Origin: Bryoerythrophyllum caledonicum
Taxonomy: Eukaryota; Streptophyta; Bryopsida; Pottiales; Pottiaceae
DNA length: 64,000 nucleotides
Assembly: GCA_963971425.1 (NCBI GenBank)
Contig: OZ020519.1
Coordinates: forward strand, 24,096,786 to 24,160,785
Direction of reading: 5' to 3'
This document shows positions 33,786-45,004 of this stretch, piece by piece. The notes beneath the pieces were generated by a model. That model was not told the origin of the DNA. It was given only the letters and a program-made list of their open reading frames with translations, and searched no databases. Position 1 is the stretch's first letter. The number at the start of each line of letters is the position of its first letter. The position numbers and the translations under genes are program-made.

Positions 33786-34726
33786 GAAGAAGGAAGACGA
33801 CGAAGGTGGAAGACGACGAAGGTGGAGAAAGCCCAAGAGAGATGGGAATATGAGTATTTCCACCTTAAATGGCTTACCTGCAGGAAGCCAGGATGAATCA
33901 GTTGCACACTTCTTATATCTCATGACCAGCCATCCAGCGTCATTTCCTTCCTCCTCCACGTAAAACTTGAACAGGTGTATCTCTCCCAGTCCCACAATCT
34001 TATTGCTGCCGTTATGATGATATCCAGCAATAAAACTCTTAAAATCCGCAATTTCTTGGACAAGTTCCGGAATGAACGCGACAGTCTTCTGCGAGTCCAT
34101 GAAGACTTTCATGAGGTCAGCCAAACAATAAGTATTCTTTGGTTTGATGAGTTTCGAAAGGTAACTAAAATGGGCGTCAATATCTTCATGAGTGTGGCCA
34201 ACAATCAAGAATCCCACAGTAACCTCCTTGAAAAAATTTCTAGCTGTAAGAAGCGAGCAAAACGCCATGAGGAACCGATTTTTGTTATCCTTAGCGGAGT
34301 TATCAAGCTGGAGAAACAACTTCCGAGGAAGAGGGACTTGCAACCTACCAAGAGGAGCTCCTTTAGATTCAGGAATTGAGGACATACATCTGGACTTCCT
34401 ATGAAATAGAGCATCAAAGAAAAGATTCAAGGGTGGACATGTGAATAGCTCCTTCGACTCTCGCACGGGGCGCCTCTCTAATGCTCTTAGAAAAAGCCAC
34501 AATGAAGAGATGGTAAAATTTGAGTCCCCCGGCCATAACGACGTCGAGTAATGAACGTAGGCACCGTTGCCGTGTCCATGAGTAAGCATGCCGGTACATG
34601 AAATCGGAAATCTAGCCGAGCCCGGCGGTGGCCTTGGTAATTCCCTACATTTTAGAAATGGCCGTCTTGGAGGTATCCATCTTGTCATGAATTATGCAAA
34701 GGAACTGAGACGGGTACTGAATAGAC

Positions 34727-34737
34727 TGAGCCGACCA
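34727..34737. repeat. target-site duplication, left copy (E2)
   Basis: TGAGCCGACCA on the plus strand, repeated exactly at 51,375-51,385. It belongs to the DUF7869 coding sequence (Trp-Ser-Ala-Gln). Confidence 0.88.
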
Positions 34738-34935
34738 TGGTTGTCAGGACGCTCGATGTCCCTGACGTGCGGACGTCCGGACGGAGGACGTCCTCGGGCC
34801 TATCACGACGTCCGTTGACATAACGAGTTTTGTCAGTTTACCCGGGGGTAAATAGCCGTCCACAGCCCCGGCCGACCGCCCATTCCGTCCGCTAGGGCCG
34901 ACCGCACGGTCGTCCGATGTTTTCTGCGGCCGATC
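34738..34935. repeat. E2 left subterminal GC-rich palindromes
   Basis: Several GGACGTCC / CGGACGTCCGG palindromes, then TTTACCCGGGGGTAAA and degenerate GGCCGTCC motifs up to the gap. Confidence 0.75.
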
Positions 34936-35135
34936 NNNNNNNNNNNNNNNNNNNNNNNNNNNNNNNNNNNNNNNNNNNNNNNNNNNNNNNNNNNNNNNNN
35001 NNNNNNNNNNNNNNNNNNNNNNNNNNNNNNNNNNNNNNNNNNNNNNNNNNNNNNNNNNNNNNNNNNNNNNNNNNNNNNNNNNNNNNNNNNNNNNNNNNNN
35101 NNNNNNNNNNNNNNNNNNNNNNNNNNNNNNNNNNN
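34936..35135. other. assembly gap (200 N)
   Basis: Exactly 200 N, so probably a gap of unknown size. It removes most of the H-domain gene that starts at 35,426 and lies next to GC-rich palindromes, a likely cause of assembly failure. Confidence 0.97.
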
Positions 35136-35426
35136 AGCAAAGTAAGTCGTATGACTTATGTGGCAATCTCTTGGCCAAAGTTTATCGATGTGGTACATTT
35201 TCACGTATTTCTTGCATGTCTTGGATACCCAGTAATCCTCCATTTCAGCCTCCCAAGCTTCCTCCGCCTGAATGTCTTCATTGTCCAAAATCTCCCACCG
35301 TAGATCATAAGTAACACCTTTCTGTTTGAACCGTTTGTTGGACTCTCCCGTTCCAATTTCACTCACATCTTCCACCACAATCCCCTTCTCCGTCGCCATG
35401 ACAACGTTTGCTTTTAAAAAAAACAA
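35136..35426 (-). CDS. H-domain protein H3 (partial, runs into gap)
   Basis: The N-terminal 97 residues are visible from ATG 35,426 (a better start may be the Met at about 35,399, MATEKGIVVEDVSE). The domain opening YWVSKTCKKYVKMYHIDKLWP matches H4 (LWTCTMCKRYVKMKHLMKLWP) and, less closely, H1 and H2 (CANYIEWCHIDKAFPE). The C-terminal part is hidden by the N gap. A GC palindrome zone begins 190 bp upstream, as in the other members. Function unknown. Confidence 0.6.
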
Positions 35427-35609
35427 GCGCGGACACTCCGGTATTAATTCGTGAATGAATGGTTTGGGAAATTAAGAAACAGTTAATCCGGTCACAATAA
35501 AAGGACCCCCGTCTCCTCACCTAGTAAGAACAGCAAGTACAAAAAACTGGAACTGCAGCACATCCAACTCGGCTTGAGAGGAGAGGAAGTGAGAAAAAAG
35601 TAGTGGTCG

Positions 35610-35815
35610 TCCGCATGTATATGCGGACGGCCGCCTAACCTAACCGGGCGGCCGTCCGAACCGGCGGACGGCCAATCGGTCGGGCCCACCGGGCCGGCGG
35701 TCGGCCAATGGGCCGGCCGTCCGAACCGGCCGTCGGCCGAGCCTGGCCAACTGCGCCGGCAGGCCGTCCGCCATACAGCCGACCGCCGGGCTTGCGTCCG
35801 CCAGCCTCCTGGGAC
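35610..35815. repeat. GGCCGTCCG palindromic zone upstream of H3
   Basis: Degenerate repeats of GGACGGCC / GGCCGTCCG and GGTCGGCC, about 80% GC by eye. Same character as 39,758-40,058 and 50,931-51,240. Confidence 0.8.
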
Positions 35816-35816
35816 T

Positions 35817-35905
35817 GTTTTTTTTTTCCTTTTTTTTTTCCCTTTTTTTTCCTTTTTTTTCCTTTTTTTTTCCTTTTTTTTCCTTTTTTCTACCATTTTT
35901 TCTCC
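35817..35905. repeat. polypyrimidine (T8CC)n tract
   Basis: Runs of 8-10 T separated by CC or CCC. The Lys/Arg-rich ORF on the other strand is an artefact of this. Confidence 0.95.
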
Positions 35906-36078
35906 TTTATTTTTTCCTTCGTTAATAGTAATGGAAGGTGTTAATGTCGAAGTACCGTGATAGTTTTCTACCAAAAATACTTCAAAAGTATTGGATTATA
36001 GTGAAATGAACAAAGAAGGAAAAAAAAACTTCTATTTTTAGTTCTGACCATGGGATTTCAATTAAGACTTAGTAAGTA

Positions 36079-37247
36079 CAGTCAAACCTCGTTAAATGTT
36101 ACCTCGATAAGTGTTAAAACTCTATATGTGTTATGGAGATTTCCGCTCCCTTAAAATTAAGACTACTAAGTGTTATGTGTTAAGTGTTACGCAATGTCGC
36201 GCGCCCGACTTTGTTGATTTTACCTCGATAAGTGATAAGTTTCCAAAAAAAGGCTTTTTGTGAGAGCCATTGCTTGGGGGGAGATAATTTTGAGGTAAAG
36301 TAATAGTTTTTAGTTGCAAAGTGACACTAGATGTCCATTCTAGAAACAAACTGATAGGTACATGTATTTCCAAGTTCAATAGTTAATAGATCATATATTT
36401 TTAAGCTCATAAAGTAAAAGACAAGTGTACTTTTAAGTTATAAACTGAAAAATAAAAGGCAACTAGGCAAGGCGGCAAAGACTATAAGAAGGGACTGAAG
36501 GCTATAGAATTATTATTTGTTTTGTGAACTCATTCATAGACTATATGTTGTTAGAGTTTTCATTTGTATTGCAAATTCATCAATAGAAGATATATTGTTA
36601 ACGTAAATTTCCTACAGTTTGCAATGGCAAAAGGTCATGAGTTCACGTTAGAGCAAAAACAAAAGATTATTGAATATTGTGAGACTGTGTTAGCTAGTGG
36701 TGGAAAGATTACCAATAGAGCATTAATTGCGTGGGCCAATGCACACTTTCAAGTAAACGCGTCTGAGATGAATATTCGAAGAATAGTAAAGCGAAAAAAA
36801 CAAGGTAGTGAACACGAAGATAATGATCCTGATGAAGCTAATCTTCACGATATAGTAGAAGAAGTTGTAGGCTTTAAAGATGTAGGTAGTGTTCTTCAAA
36901 CTGTGAAGTAGTTTTTGGAGCAAAGACCTAATGACACCATGTTATCTATGAGGAATGTTGAAGCACTAGAAAAGGAAGTAGAATCTTGGCGTGTAGCAGA
37001 AACTCCCCAAAGTACTATTGATTCATTCTTTCAACGGACTTAGATGAATAATGAATCAATATTTTGTAATTTCATCCATTTTTTCTATAACTGTTATGTA
37101 TTTATCTTTTTAATTCTTCGAAGTGTTATTTTTTTATAAGTGTTACAAATCATCGGCATCACCCTCTATAAGTGTTATGTGTTACTAGTGCCTAAGTGTT
37201 AACTAAAAGTATGCTCCCAATCCCTAACACTTATCGAGGTTTGACTG
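36079..37247 (+). mobile_element. Tigger/pogo-like element, internal deletion derivative (1,169 bp)
   Basis: Terminal inverted repeats CAGTCAAACCTCG..AAGTGTTA and TAACACTTATCGAGGTTTGACTG are flanked by TA on both sides. Inside is an N-terminal CENP-B-type helix-turn-helix ORF and a C-terminal transposase tail, but no DDE domain. Confidence 0.92.
36624..37044 (+). pseudogene. Tigger-like transposase remnant, HTH plus C-terminal tail
   Basis: From ATG 36,624: MAKGHEFTLEQKQKIIEYCE and NRALIAWANAHFQVN are a CENP-B/pogo-type DNA-binding helix-turn-helix. The frame stops at TAG 36,909. A second piece (NVEALEKEVESW, then TIDSFFQRT, stop near 37,042) resembles the usual C-terminus of Tigger transposases. 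The whole DDE catalytic domain is gone, so mobility would need a transposase from elsewhere. Confidence 0.8.
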
Positions 37248-37524
37248 TAATGTACTCACAAAATTTCATAGTTAACTTAGTCTCCTACATAGAAAAAAGT
37301 ATGAGAAAAAATTTAGGGGCAACAATGATCAAGTCCTCCTTCGCACCATCTAGACATTGCCTCTTCGGCAAAGGGGAAAAGAAGTTTCGATTCAACTTTG
37401 AACGTTATGATTTTACAAATGAAAAACATCCAACAATTTAAATTTGAATCAATTCTTCTAAACCGGGTTGCATATTGAATTCCATACTATACCCCATCCG
37501 CACTAATTGGGACCCCAAGAACAA

Positions 37525-37675
37525 TAATTAGGGTCCCCAAAAGGGGCCCCAACAACAGTGGCTGGGGCCCCCAGCAATAGCTTTACAGTCGCTCGGGCCC
37601 CCAGCAACAGTCGTCGGGGCCCCCAATAATAGCTGTTGGGGTCTCAACAAGAGCTGCTAGGATCTGCCCGATTAA
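37525..37675. repeat. GGGGCCCC-containing minisatellite
   Basis: Five to six units of about 27 bp with core GGGGCCCCCAGCAA(C/T)AG. Confidence 0.88.
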
Positions 37676-38269
37676 TTTGAGCCCCCAAATGTAGCACTTT
37701 TTGGAGTGGATGGAGGCCCAAATCATGTCCAAAGTACACAAGAATTGGCTCACTTATTATTTGGCTATGTTTGAAGAGGATCTTACGGTTACTTTTTGAA
37801 TATTTTTCTCCCATTGAGCTCTACATGGAATTTATTTTTGAGGAATTTTTTACTGTATTTCAGCGTTTCGACCCCCCAAGGATGTTTGGGGTTTAATGTT
37901 AAATTGTATTTGGATTGAAAATATGTTTGAAAAAGTGAAACTAGATTCGAAATCGGAGATGGAAAAGAGAATCCTTAGGTTTAGGGTTAAGGGTTTAGTA
38001 TATATAAAGGGGCTAGATTTTAAGTTATAAGTAAGAAATATGCTACATTACACCAATTATTTACCATGAGAATGCCACGTGGAAATTGTTGAAATTTTTG
38101 GATTGAAACATTGATAATTTTGTAATACACTTGCTTTAAAAAATGGGTTCATTTCAACAATTTCTTACGTCTCTAAATTGGTGAATATGGAATTAACATC
38201 AAGCTTCACAGAACAATATAAAATTATGAACTTTTGGATTGGATCAGGGTTTAGGGAAAGAAAAGTCAA
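37676..38269. other. noncoding
   Basis: AT-rich. No supported gene. Confidence 0.4.
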
Positions 38270-39430
38270 AGTCTAGAGTACCAGTCAACAATGGAAGAAA
38301 ATGAACATTTTTTTTTACTTTACACACTATAATCTATCAATCCATGCGGTGGATTGCAACCATAAGAGCATGGTGTGTTCATATAGAAGTCTACTTTAGG
38401 ATCTTACGGTTTAAATTCTAAAGATCACTTGGAAAATGTGATTGCTATGCCTCTTTTTCGATGTGACTGTTTTGGACTAATTTTTTAGCTAAATTGGCCA
38501 TGTTCCTTTAGAGTTTCAAACAAGATAAAATATTTAGACCTTGCATATTACTTAAATATGATTCGAAGTGTTGTCAAAGTCACAGTGTCTCATGAATATG
38601 GATCAACGCAGGGAAGAGAATAAGTTGTTGTTTGGATAGTAAACCCCATGATTTAACTATCCATGCGGTCGATAGGAACCAAATATATGAACACGCCATA
38701 CTATATTAGTTGCAAACTATCGCACGAATCGATAGATTATAGTGTCTATGTAATGTTTGAAGTACAGAAGTTCCAAATCTTTTACCATTGTCAAGTTAAA
38801 AGTTAGGCATCATGTTCATATCCAATACACCAATTTCTAGAGGTAAAAGAGGGGTGTAGCATCTTCGAGAAAATTCAACAACAAGTGGTGGTTCAAGAAT
38901 GGCCAATTCACGTTACAATCACTTGTGAACTAAATATCTTTTAGAATGCTTATCCATATTCCAATTAGTCAATTAAAGGGTGTACATCACATCTTTTAGG
39001 AGAACAAAAGAAGAAGTGAAAAAAAAATAAAAAATTGTAAATTTTATTGAAGAAAAGAAGAAGTTTTGTTGCACATTGCACAAAAAATGGTGAAATTATT
39101 TTACTTCAAATAAAATGCGACTTTACAATGAAGACCATCATTTTTTTGGTAAACCTTTAATGAAAAAAATATTTCAGATGAGTATGAAAAACCTCAATGA
39201 GTGAATGTCAATAGACAATTCTATAAAAGGATTTTAGATGCCCGTGCTCCCCTTTTTTGACTATGGGTGGTACTAAATTTGAAACCACAAATCTACAAAA
39301 AAACTTAATTAATACATTCAAATAGCTCTTCCCAGGGACAAAGTAACATAAATTTTTTGAAAGTTGTTTCTTCATATTCGCAATATAGAAACCTGCCCAA
39401 AATTAAAAACTCGCCGCACAGGAGATTTAG
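38270..39430. mobile_element. two TTAA-MITE copies in inverted orientation
   Basis: 38,280-38,525 is a plus-strand right part (CACACTATAATCTATCAATC, CGGTGGATTGCAACC, to TTCCTTTAGAG). 38,650-39,410 is a minus-strand copy running from the same ATAATCTATCGATTCG zone to TTTGGGCAGG near the left end. Both are diverged. No ORF. Confidence 0.7.
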
Positions 39431-39757
39431 TCATGTAGAGGCCAAAAATCCTTCCATACAAAGTTATGCCTATGCCGTGGGCATGTTATGTTAGATATTT
39501 TAAGTGGAACCATTATTAAGAAACTATATAAATCTTTGCTTCCACGCGCACAATGGAATATCCTCGTGAATGCGCACAAAATCTTCCGGACATACTTCCG
39601 ACCATTAATGCACGTGACTGGATCTCCAGATCTGGATTGCACGTGCAAAGTCAACCGTCCCAGAAAACGAAGTGAAGGACAAGGGAAGGGAGATGAGAGG
39701 GGAGAGAGTTGGGAGGGGAGGGAGCCTAAGTGGGACCAAAGAGGAGAGGCCGACCGA

Positions 39758-40058
39758 TCGGGGTCAGCCGCGGACGGACTCTGCGGACGGATCCGATCGG
39801 ACGGCCGAGACCGATCTGACGGCCGTGGCCGTCTGAGACCGATCTGACGGTCGTGGCCGTCCGATTCGACGACCGCGGCTGCGGACGGCCACGACCGTCC
39901 GATCAGTCGGCCACGATCTATCGGACAGCCACGACCGTTCGTGGCGGCATCGTGGCCGTCCGATCGGGCGATACGCTCGAGGCCGTCCGCCATCGGACGG
40001 CTCAGACGATTCGCAGACCGTCCGCCGAGGCCGTCCGCCACTTGCGGTCGGCATAAAA
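39758..40058. repeat. GGCCGTCCGATC palindromic array upstream of H4
   Basis: About 15 imperfect units of (C)GGACGGCC(A/G) and GGCCGTCCGATCGG in both orientations. The minus-strand ORFs across it are repeat artefacts. Confidence 0.88.
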
Positions 40059-40171
40059 GACGGACGGCTGACCTTTCTCCCACACTCTAGTGGGCGAGCT
40101 GGTCGCTTTGGCATATTTTGCCTAATCGCTTGCGCCACCTCGAGTGGCTCATTATTTCTTAATTCATTTCA

Positions 40172-40387
40172 CCCCTAAACTACCAGAGTCTCCTTCGGGG
40201 AGATTCCTTGATTTTTGGGCAGGTTCCTGAAACTTGAAAACAAATCAATTTTCTCTTAAATTTTTATTCTAGATTGCCTTTGATAAGAGCTTCGTGGACA
40301 AGTTTTTTATTTTATTTTTTTAATTTGTGGTTTGAAAGTTAGTATCACCTATAGTTTTTGAGGGAAATTGTCAAGGAACTTTAGGGG
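40172..40387. mobile_element. short TTAA-type MITE (216 bp) just before H4
   Basis: Ends CCCCTAAACTACC and GGAACTTTAGGGG, flanked by TTCA (one change from TTAA) and TTAA. The end lies 45 bp before the H4 ATG, so the MITE probably forms part of the leader or promoter. Without it the palindrome array would lie about 160 bp from the ATG, as in H1-H3. Confidence 0.8.
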
Positions 40388-40432
40388 TTAATTCCCATTC
40401 ATTCATTTAATAGTTTGTTCTAGTTAGGAAAG

Positions 40433-42833
40433 ATGCCAAGGTCCAACCGGCCCGTTGCTCCAAATGGGAAAGCCCCCGAGATGGATTGGGACGCAACGGA
40501 CGAGTACGGGTGGCAAGATGAGGAAGAGAGGTTGTGGACTTGCACCATGTGCAAGAGGTACGTGAAGATGAAGCACCTCATGAAGTTGTGGCCCAACGCA
40601 CAAGCGAGGATATCGGGGCCGCGGCGCGAAGGTCAAGCGAGCAATTGTCTGAGCGACCATTTCCGCCATGGATATCATGAGGTCACTGCTGCGGTGGGTG
40701 TGCGCAACTCGAGGCCGGAGATCATGTTGTATTCGAACATGGCGATAGTTTGGGCGGAAATCGTCCTACACAACGATGTGGATTGGCGCACCGTGGCGGG
40801 CCGCAATGTCAGCCTGATGGATCGAACTGCCCATTTTATACCAACCACCTGGAATCAACCGAGTGATTGTTGGCCACGTTGGACAAACCGAAGATCCGGG
40901 GACGATTCCGATGCCCACCAACAGCAGCAGACACCTCCAGAAGAGTACGGGGGACATAACTACAAGGACTACAAGGACTACAAGGACTACAAGGACTACA
41001 ACGACTACAAGGACTACAACGACCACAAGGACTACAAGGACCACAACGACTACAACGACTACAACGACTACAACGACTACAACGACTACAACGACTACAA
41101 CGACTACAACGACTACAACGACTACAACGACTACAACGACTACAACGACTACAACGACTACAACGACTACAACGACTACAACGACTACAACGACTACAAC
41201 GACTACAACGACTACAACGACTACAACGACTACAACGACTACAACGACTACAACGACTACAACGACTACAACGACTACAACGACTACAACGACTACAACG
41301 ACTACAACGACTACAACGACTACAACGACTACAACGACTACAACGACTACAACGACTACAACGACTACAACGACTACAACGACTACAACGACTACAACGA
41401 CTACAACGACTACAACGACTACAACGACTACAACGACTACAACGACTACAACGACTACAACGACTACAACGACTACAACGACTACAACGACTACAACGAC
41501 TACAACGACTACAACGACTACAACGACTACAACGACTACAACGACTACAACGACTACAACGACTACAACGACTACAACGACTACAACGACTACAACGACT
41601 ACAACGACTACAACGACTACAACGACTACAACGACTACAACGACTACAACGACTACAACGACTACAACGACTACAACGACTACAACGACTACAACGACTA
41701 CAACGACTACAACGACTACAACGACTACAACGACTACAACGACTACAACGACTACAACGACTACAACGACTACAACGACTACAACGACTACAACGACTAC
41801 AACGACTACAACGACTACAACGACTACAACGACTACAACGACTACAACGACTACAACGACTACAACGACTACAACGACTACAACGACTACAACGACTACA
41901 ACGACTACAACGACTACAACGACTACAACGACTACAACGACTACAACGACTACAACGACTACAACGACTACAACGACTACAACGACTACAACGACTACAA
42001 CGACTACAACGACTACAACGACTACAACGACTACAACGACTACAACGACTACAACGACTACAACGACTACAACGACTACAACGACTACAACGACTACAAC
42101 GACTACAACGACTACAACGACTACAACGACTACAACGACTACAACGACTACAACGACTACAACGACTACAACGACTACAACGACTACAACGACTACAACG
42201 ACTACAACGACTACAACGACTACAACAACTACAACGACTACAACAACTACAACGACTACAACAACTACAACGACTACAACAACTACAACGACTACAACAA
42301 CTACAACGACTACAACAACTACAACGACTACAACCGTGGCAATGATATAGGTTCCGCGCCTGTAACATTTGGTTGGGGGAGTGGCAGCCATTACTGTGAA
42401 GGCGGCCAATGTGGTACATGGACCAACACCCCTCAGAGCTATACGCCAACGCATCCAATGGGTACGTACGAGTCTCATCGTAATTCCCCCGGAAAAGAGG
42501 AAGAAAACGACACTCCAAATCCAGGACCCGTCTATTACGACGGATATGGCCATGCTTACGATGGATATGGCCGGAGCTTAGATGGGAGAGACAACACACC
42601 TCCATCAACGTTTCTACCTCGTTAGGACGAAGATGCCGAGTTTGAAAGACAAATGCATGAAGCCACAATACAAAGCCAGAATGAGTACATCCGCAGGCTC
42701 GAAGTTGAATCTCGCTACATGAACAGGCAATACAATAACTTCTATGATGTTTATTCAAGCGGGCCGTACTCAAGTGGCGCTGAGCCAAGTCAAAGACGTG
42801 ATACTGACTCAGATTCCGATTAATCATACATGG
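40433..42833 (+). pseudogene. H-domain protein H4 with a giant Asn-Asp-Tyr repeat (TAG near C-terminus)
   Basis: Residues about 20-145 form a diverged H-domain: LWTCTMCKRYVKMKHLMKLWP, SDHFRHGYHEV, RPEIMLYSNM, AEIVLHNDVDWRTV. After a Gln patch, codons from about residue 179 to 634 encode K-D-Y, then N-D-Y, then alternating N-N-Y/N-D-Y units. A Gly/Ser/Tyr-rich tail follows ([13 protein letters not shown]). The frame stops at TAG 42,623-42,625 but continues open for 69 codons with a coil-like segment ([13 protein letters not shown]) to TAA at 42,831, so CAG to TAG is likely. Tyr/Asn-rich repeats of this type favour phase separation or aggregation (inference). The TAG may cause only a short C-terminal truncation. 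Confidence 0.72.
40967..42335 (+). repeat. 9-bp coding satellite, about 150 units
   Basis: Unit TACAACGAC. The middle (about 41,047-42,223) is almost perfectly uniform. Variants are confined to the edges: AAG for AAC at the 5' edge, and a six-fold AACAACTAC/AACGACTAC alternation at the 3' edge. As the unit is a multiple of three, several frames stay open (poly-Thr, poly-Val and RCS peptides); only the NDY frame joins the H-domain. Confidence 0.98.
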
Positions 42834-43159
42834 TCTTTGTGTAATGTAATCCATGTGGATAATGTCTTCATGCGAGAACAATGTTGACTACTTTGTAAAT
42901 TTAGAAGGTCATTCTTTAAGATCTTCAAATTGATGTTTATTAAATATTTCTACGTTGCGACCATGTCAATGTGGATGATGAATGTACAATGCATGCTACG
43001 TGTTTCCAAATGAATTTTATTGATAATTTTTTAGTATAAGTGGATGTCTGGAATGAGAAATTTTTATACATTCCAACTTTTCACTCACTTCATAAAAGTT
43101 AAAGAGTATTTCATATCATTACATGTTAAACAGATTCTTTTTTACAACATGTACCCCTC
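42834..43159. other. noncoding 3' flank of H4
   Basis: AT-rich. No feature seen. Confidence 0.4.
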
Positions 43160-44430
43160 AAGTTCATTGAGTATTTCTCATCCAGAAGTTAAAGCAAGAA
43201 AAGAAACGCCGGTCCGCAAAGGGGCCGGCATGAATAAAGAATCTGTTTGTTCCATCACTAAGACCATGCCCACCAGACACCGTGTCGGGGAGGGCTTGGT
43301 TTCTTTTCAATTTTGCGTTGGTGTAGTAGAATGGACATGGCCTGCTGAATGGCAACGGTGTTAATAATATTGAAAGTGTGTAAAATTGTTTCGATGGAGA
43401 TTTTAAAGGTATCTCAAAAGGATATTTATAGATGGGATAAGGGTGGTGGCACGAGCATCGGCAGTGATTACAATAAGTGGGTCCATTTTCCATCCGAGGG
43501 CAACGATGTCATTAATAAGGGGTTGCTTGGTTGGTAATCATTATTTTGTTTTCAATTGTTTCCGGGGAGAATGTATCATTACAATATGTGAATTCGATGA
43601 ATTGAATGGTATATTCTTGGTTAATGTGATCGGGTGCAGGGTCATTGTATGGAAGGCCCCAAATGCAAAGTATGTCGGCTTTGAGTCTAGCGTTACAGGG
43701 ACAGCGCTAAGTTGCGCATGTACAGTACATGGGACTCGGGAGTAGCCAAGGGGGGACCGTATTTCCTTGTGGGTTGTAACTTGTTATTAAAGGTGCCGGC
43801 ATTCATGAGGATAAATCATCGTGATTTTTTGTGGGAGGTAAATAGTTTTCGAATTTCCCATACTGCTTTGTTATGTCTTGTGACAATTAAGGAGTGTATG
43901 TGATGGTTTTGGCATTTTCAGTAGAACATGGAGTGATTTGTCGGGGTCTGAGAAAGTGCATATGGGGCATGTTACATATGGGATTTTTTCTATTCCAAAT
44001 AAGAGTTGTTTTCAGGCGTTTCCCACATATCAACTATTACGGAATTTGATGACGCATGTTATTTATGAGTTCGGGATGATGGGATTTTTTGAAGAATTCG
44101 TAGAGAGTTCATAGTCTATTTTGTTGTTGCCAACCCATTATTCTATATTAGGGAAGTTTTCTTCAATTGTGTCGAGGTTGTTATAGAGATCTTGTTTCTT
44201 GAGATATTTGTTCAAGAATAAAACCGGAACCTTAACGGGGGTATCATCTTTAGGAGGCCAATATTCTTTTTGGAAGTAGTATGGGGTAGCATGTGGATGT
44301 TCGTACAAGTCTTTGGCATTTTCATGCGTTTTTTTGCGGACCTCTTTTCCAAGTTTATTTGCTTGTGCGTTTCCATTGATATTTGCTTGAGCAGAACTTT
44401 GTGAAGGATTGTTATATGTGTTCAATTTTG
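43160..44430 (-). pseudogene. LINE ORF C-terminal debris
   Basis: An ORF at 44,138-44,425 (YYFQKEYWPPKDD, KYLKKQDLYNNLD) lies upstream, on the minus strand, of broken frames containing a zinc-knuckle-like CPICTFSDPDKSLHVLL, as at the C-terminus of LINE polyproteins. Many stops. Assignment is by that motif only. Confidence 0.45.
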
Positions 44431-45004
44431 AAACATGTGGATCAACAACATTAAAATAGTTTGGTCAAGATGGCTATTGTAGAGGATAGGGTTTGTTATT
44501 TTTTTGTTTAGTACATAAAGTGCATTGATACAGTCAGTGAATATGTGTGTGGGTTTGTTGTTGTATTGTGTTGTGATGATTTGTCACGTTTTGTGTATGG
44601 CCATAAGTTCTGCTCTAAGGATATTTTAGTGTGTGGAAATTACTCTATAGAGTACACGAAATAGTATACCAAATACATTATACAATATCAATGAATACAA
44701 CAAAATCTTCCTATAAGCTTTTTTTTCTATTCATATTTGAATGCCTCTACAATTTAATGTATGCATGTTTGTATTAATGATTGCATATACTTCATTGCTT
44801 TAAATTGTTATGGTTCTAGATGTCCGAGTAAATATGTCGTAGCAATCTACCTACAGAGTTAGGCATTGAACTTCCTTAAAATGCTTTATAAACACTCACA
44901 AGAATGTGGTTTTTGGAAAACCTTCTACACAATTTATTTTTTCTACTAAATCAAAACCCTACTTAGAGAGCCGATATCCACTATTGATATAATCTAGCCA
45001 AATT
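44431..45004. other. noncoding
   Basis: AT-rich. No feature seen. Confidence 0.4.

Larger units (their letters stand above)
32808..34737 (-). pseudogene. DUF7869-type transposon gene, 3' half
   Basis: The minus strand encodes the DUF7869 region: FPISCTGMLTHGHGNGAYVH, LQLDNSAKDNKNRFLMAFCS, VGFLIVGHTHEDIDAHFSYL and YHHNGSNKIVGLGE. A C-terminal part follows with DFVLCRPNNGHYLPVWMGRV and FKVEWWMP. In the C-terminal stretch the frame is kept through three stops (TAG 33,600, TGA 33,192, TGA 33,003), each one C-to-T step from a Gln or Arg codon. A frameshift lies near 34,630. Around 33,660-33,880 an in-frame, probably intronic stretch carries a hairpin (33,764-33,785). The coding start at 34,737 (WSAQ..QFLCIIHDKMD) abuts E2. 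The 5' half of the gene is at 51,375-52,440. Confidence 0.85.

Noticed and set aside
35492-35974. Lys/Arg-rich minus ORF
   Set aside because: Produced by the T8CC tract and GC palindromes; no domain.
39427-40138. 218- and 124-codon minus ORFs rich in Arg, Ser and Asp
   Set aside because: Repeat translations of the GGCCGTCCG array upstream of H4.
40766-42881. Poly-Val and RCS-repeat ORFs (595 and 681 codons, minus) and poly-Thr ORF (495 codons, plus)
   Set aside because: They are other frames of the 9-bp satellite. Only the NDY frame joins a real domain.
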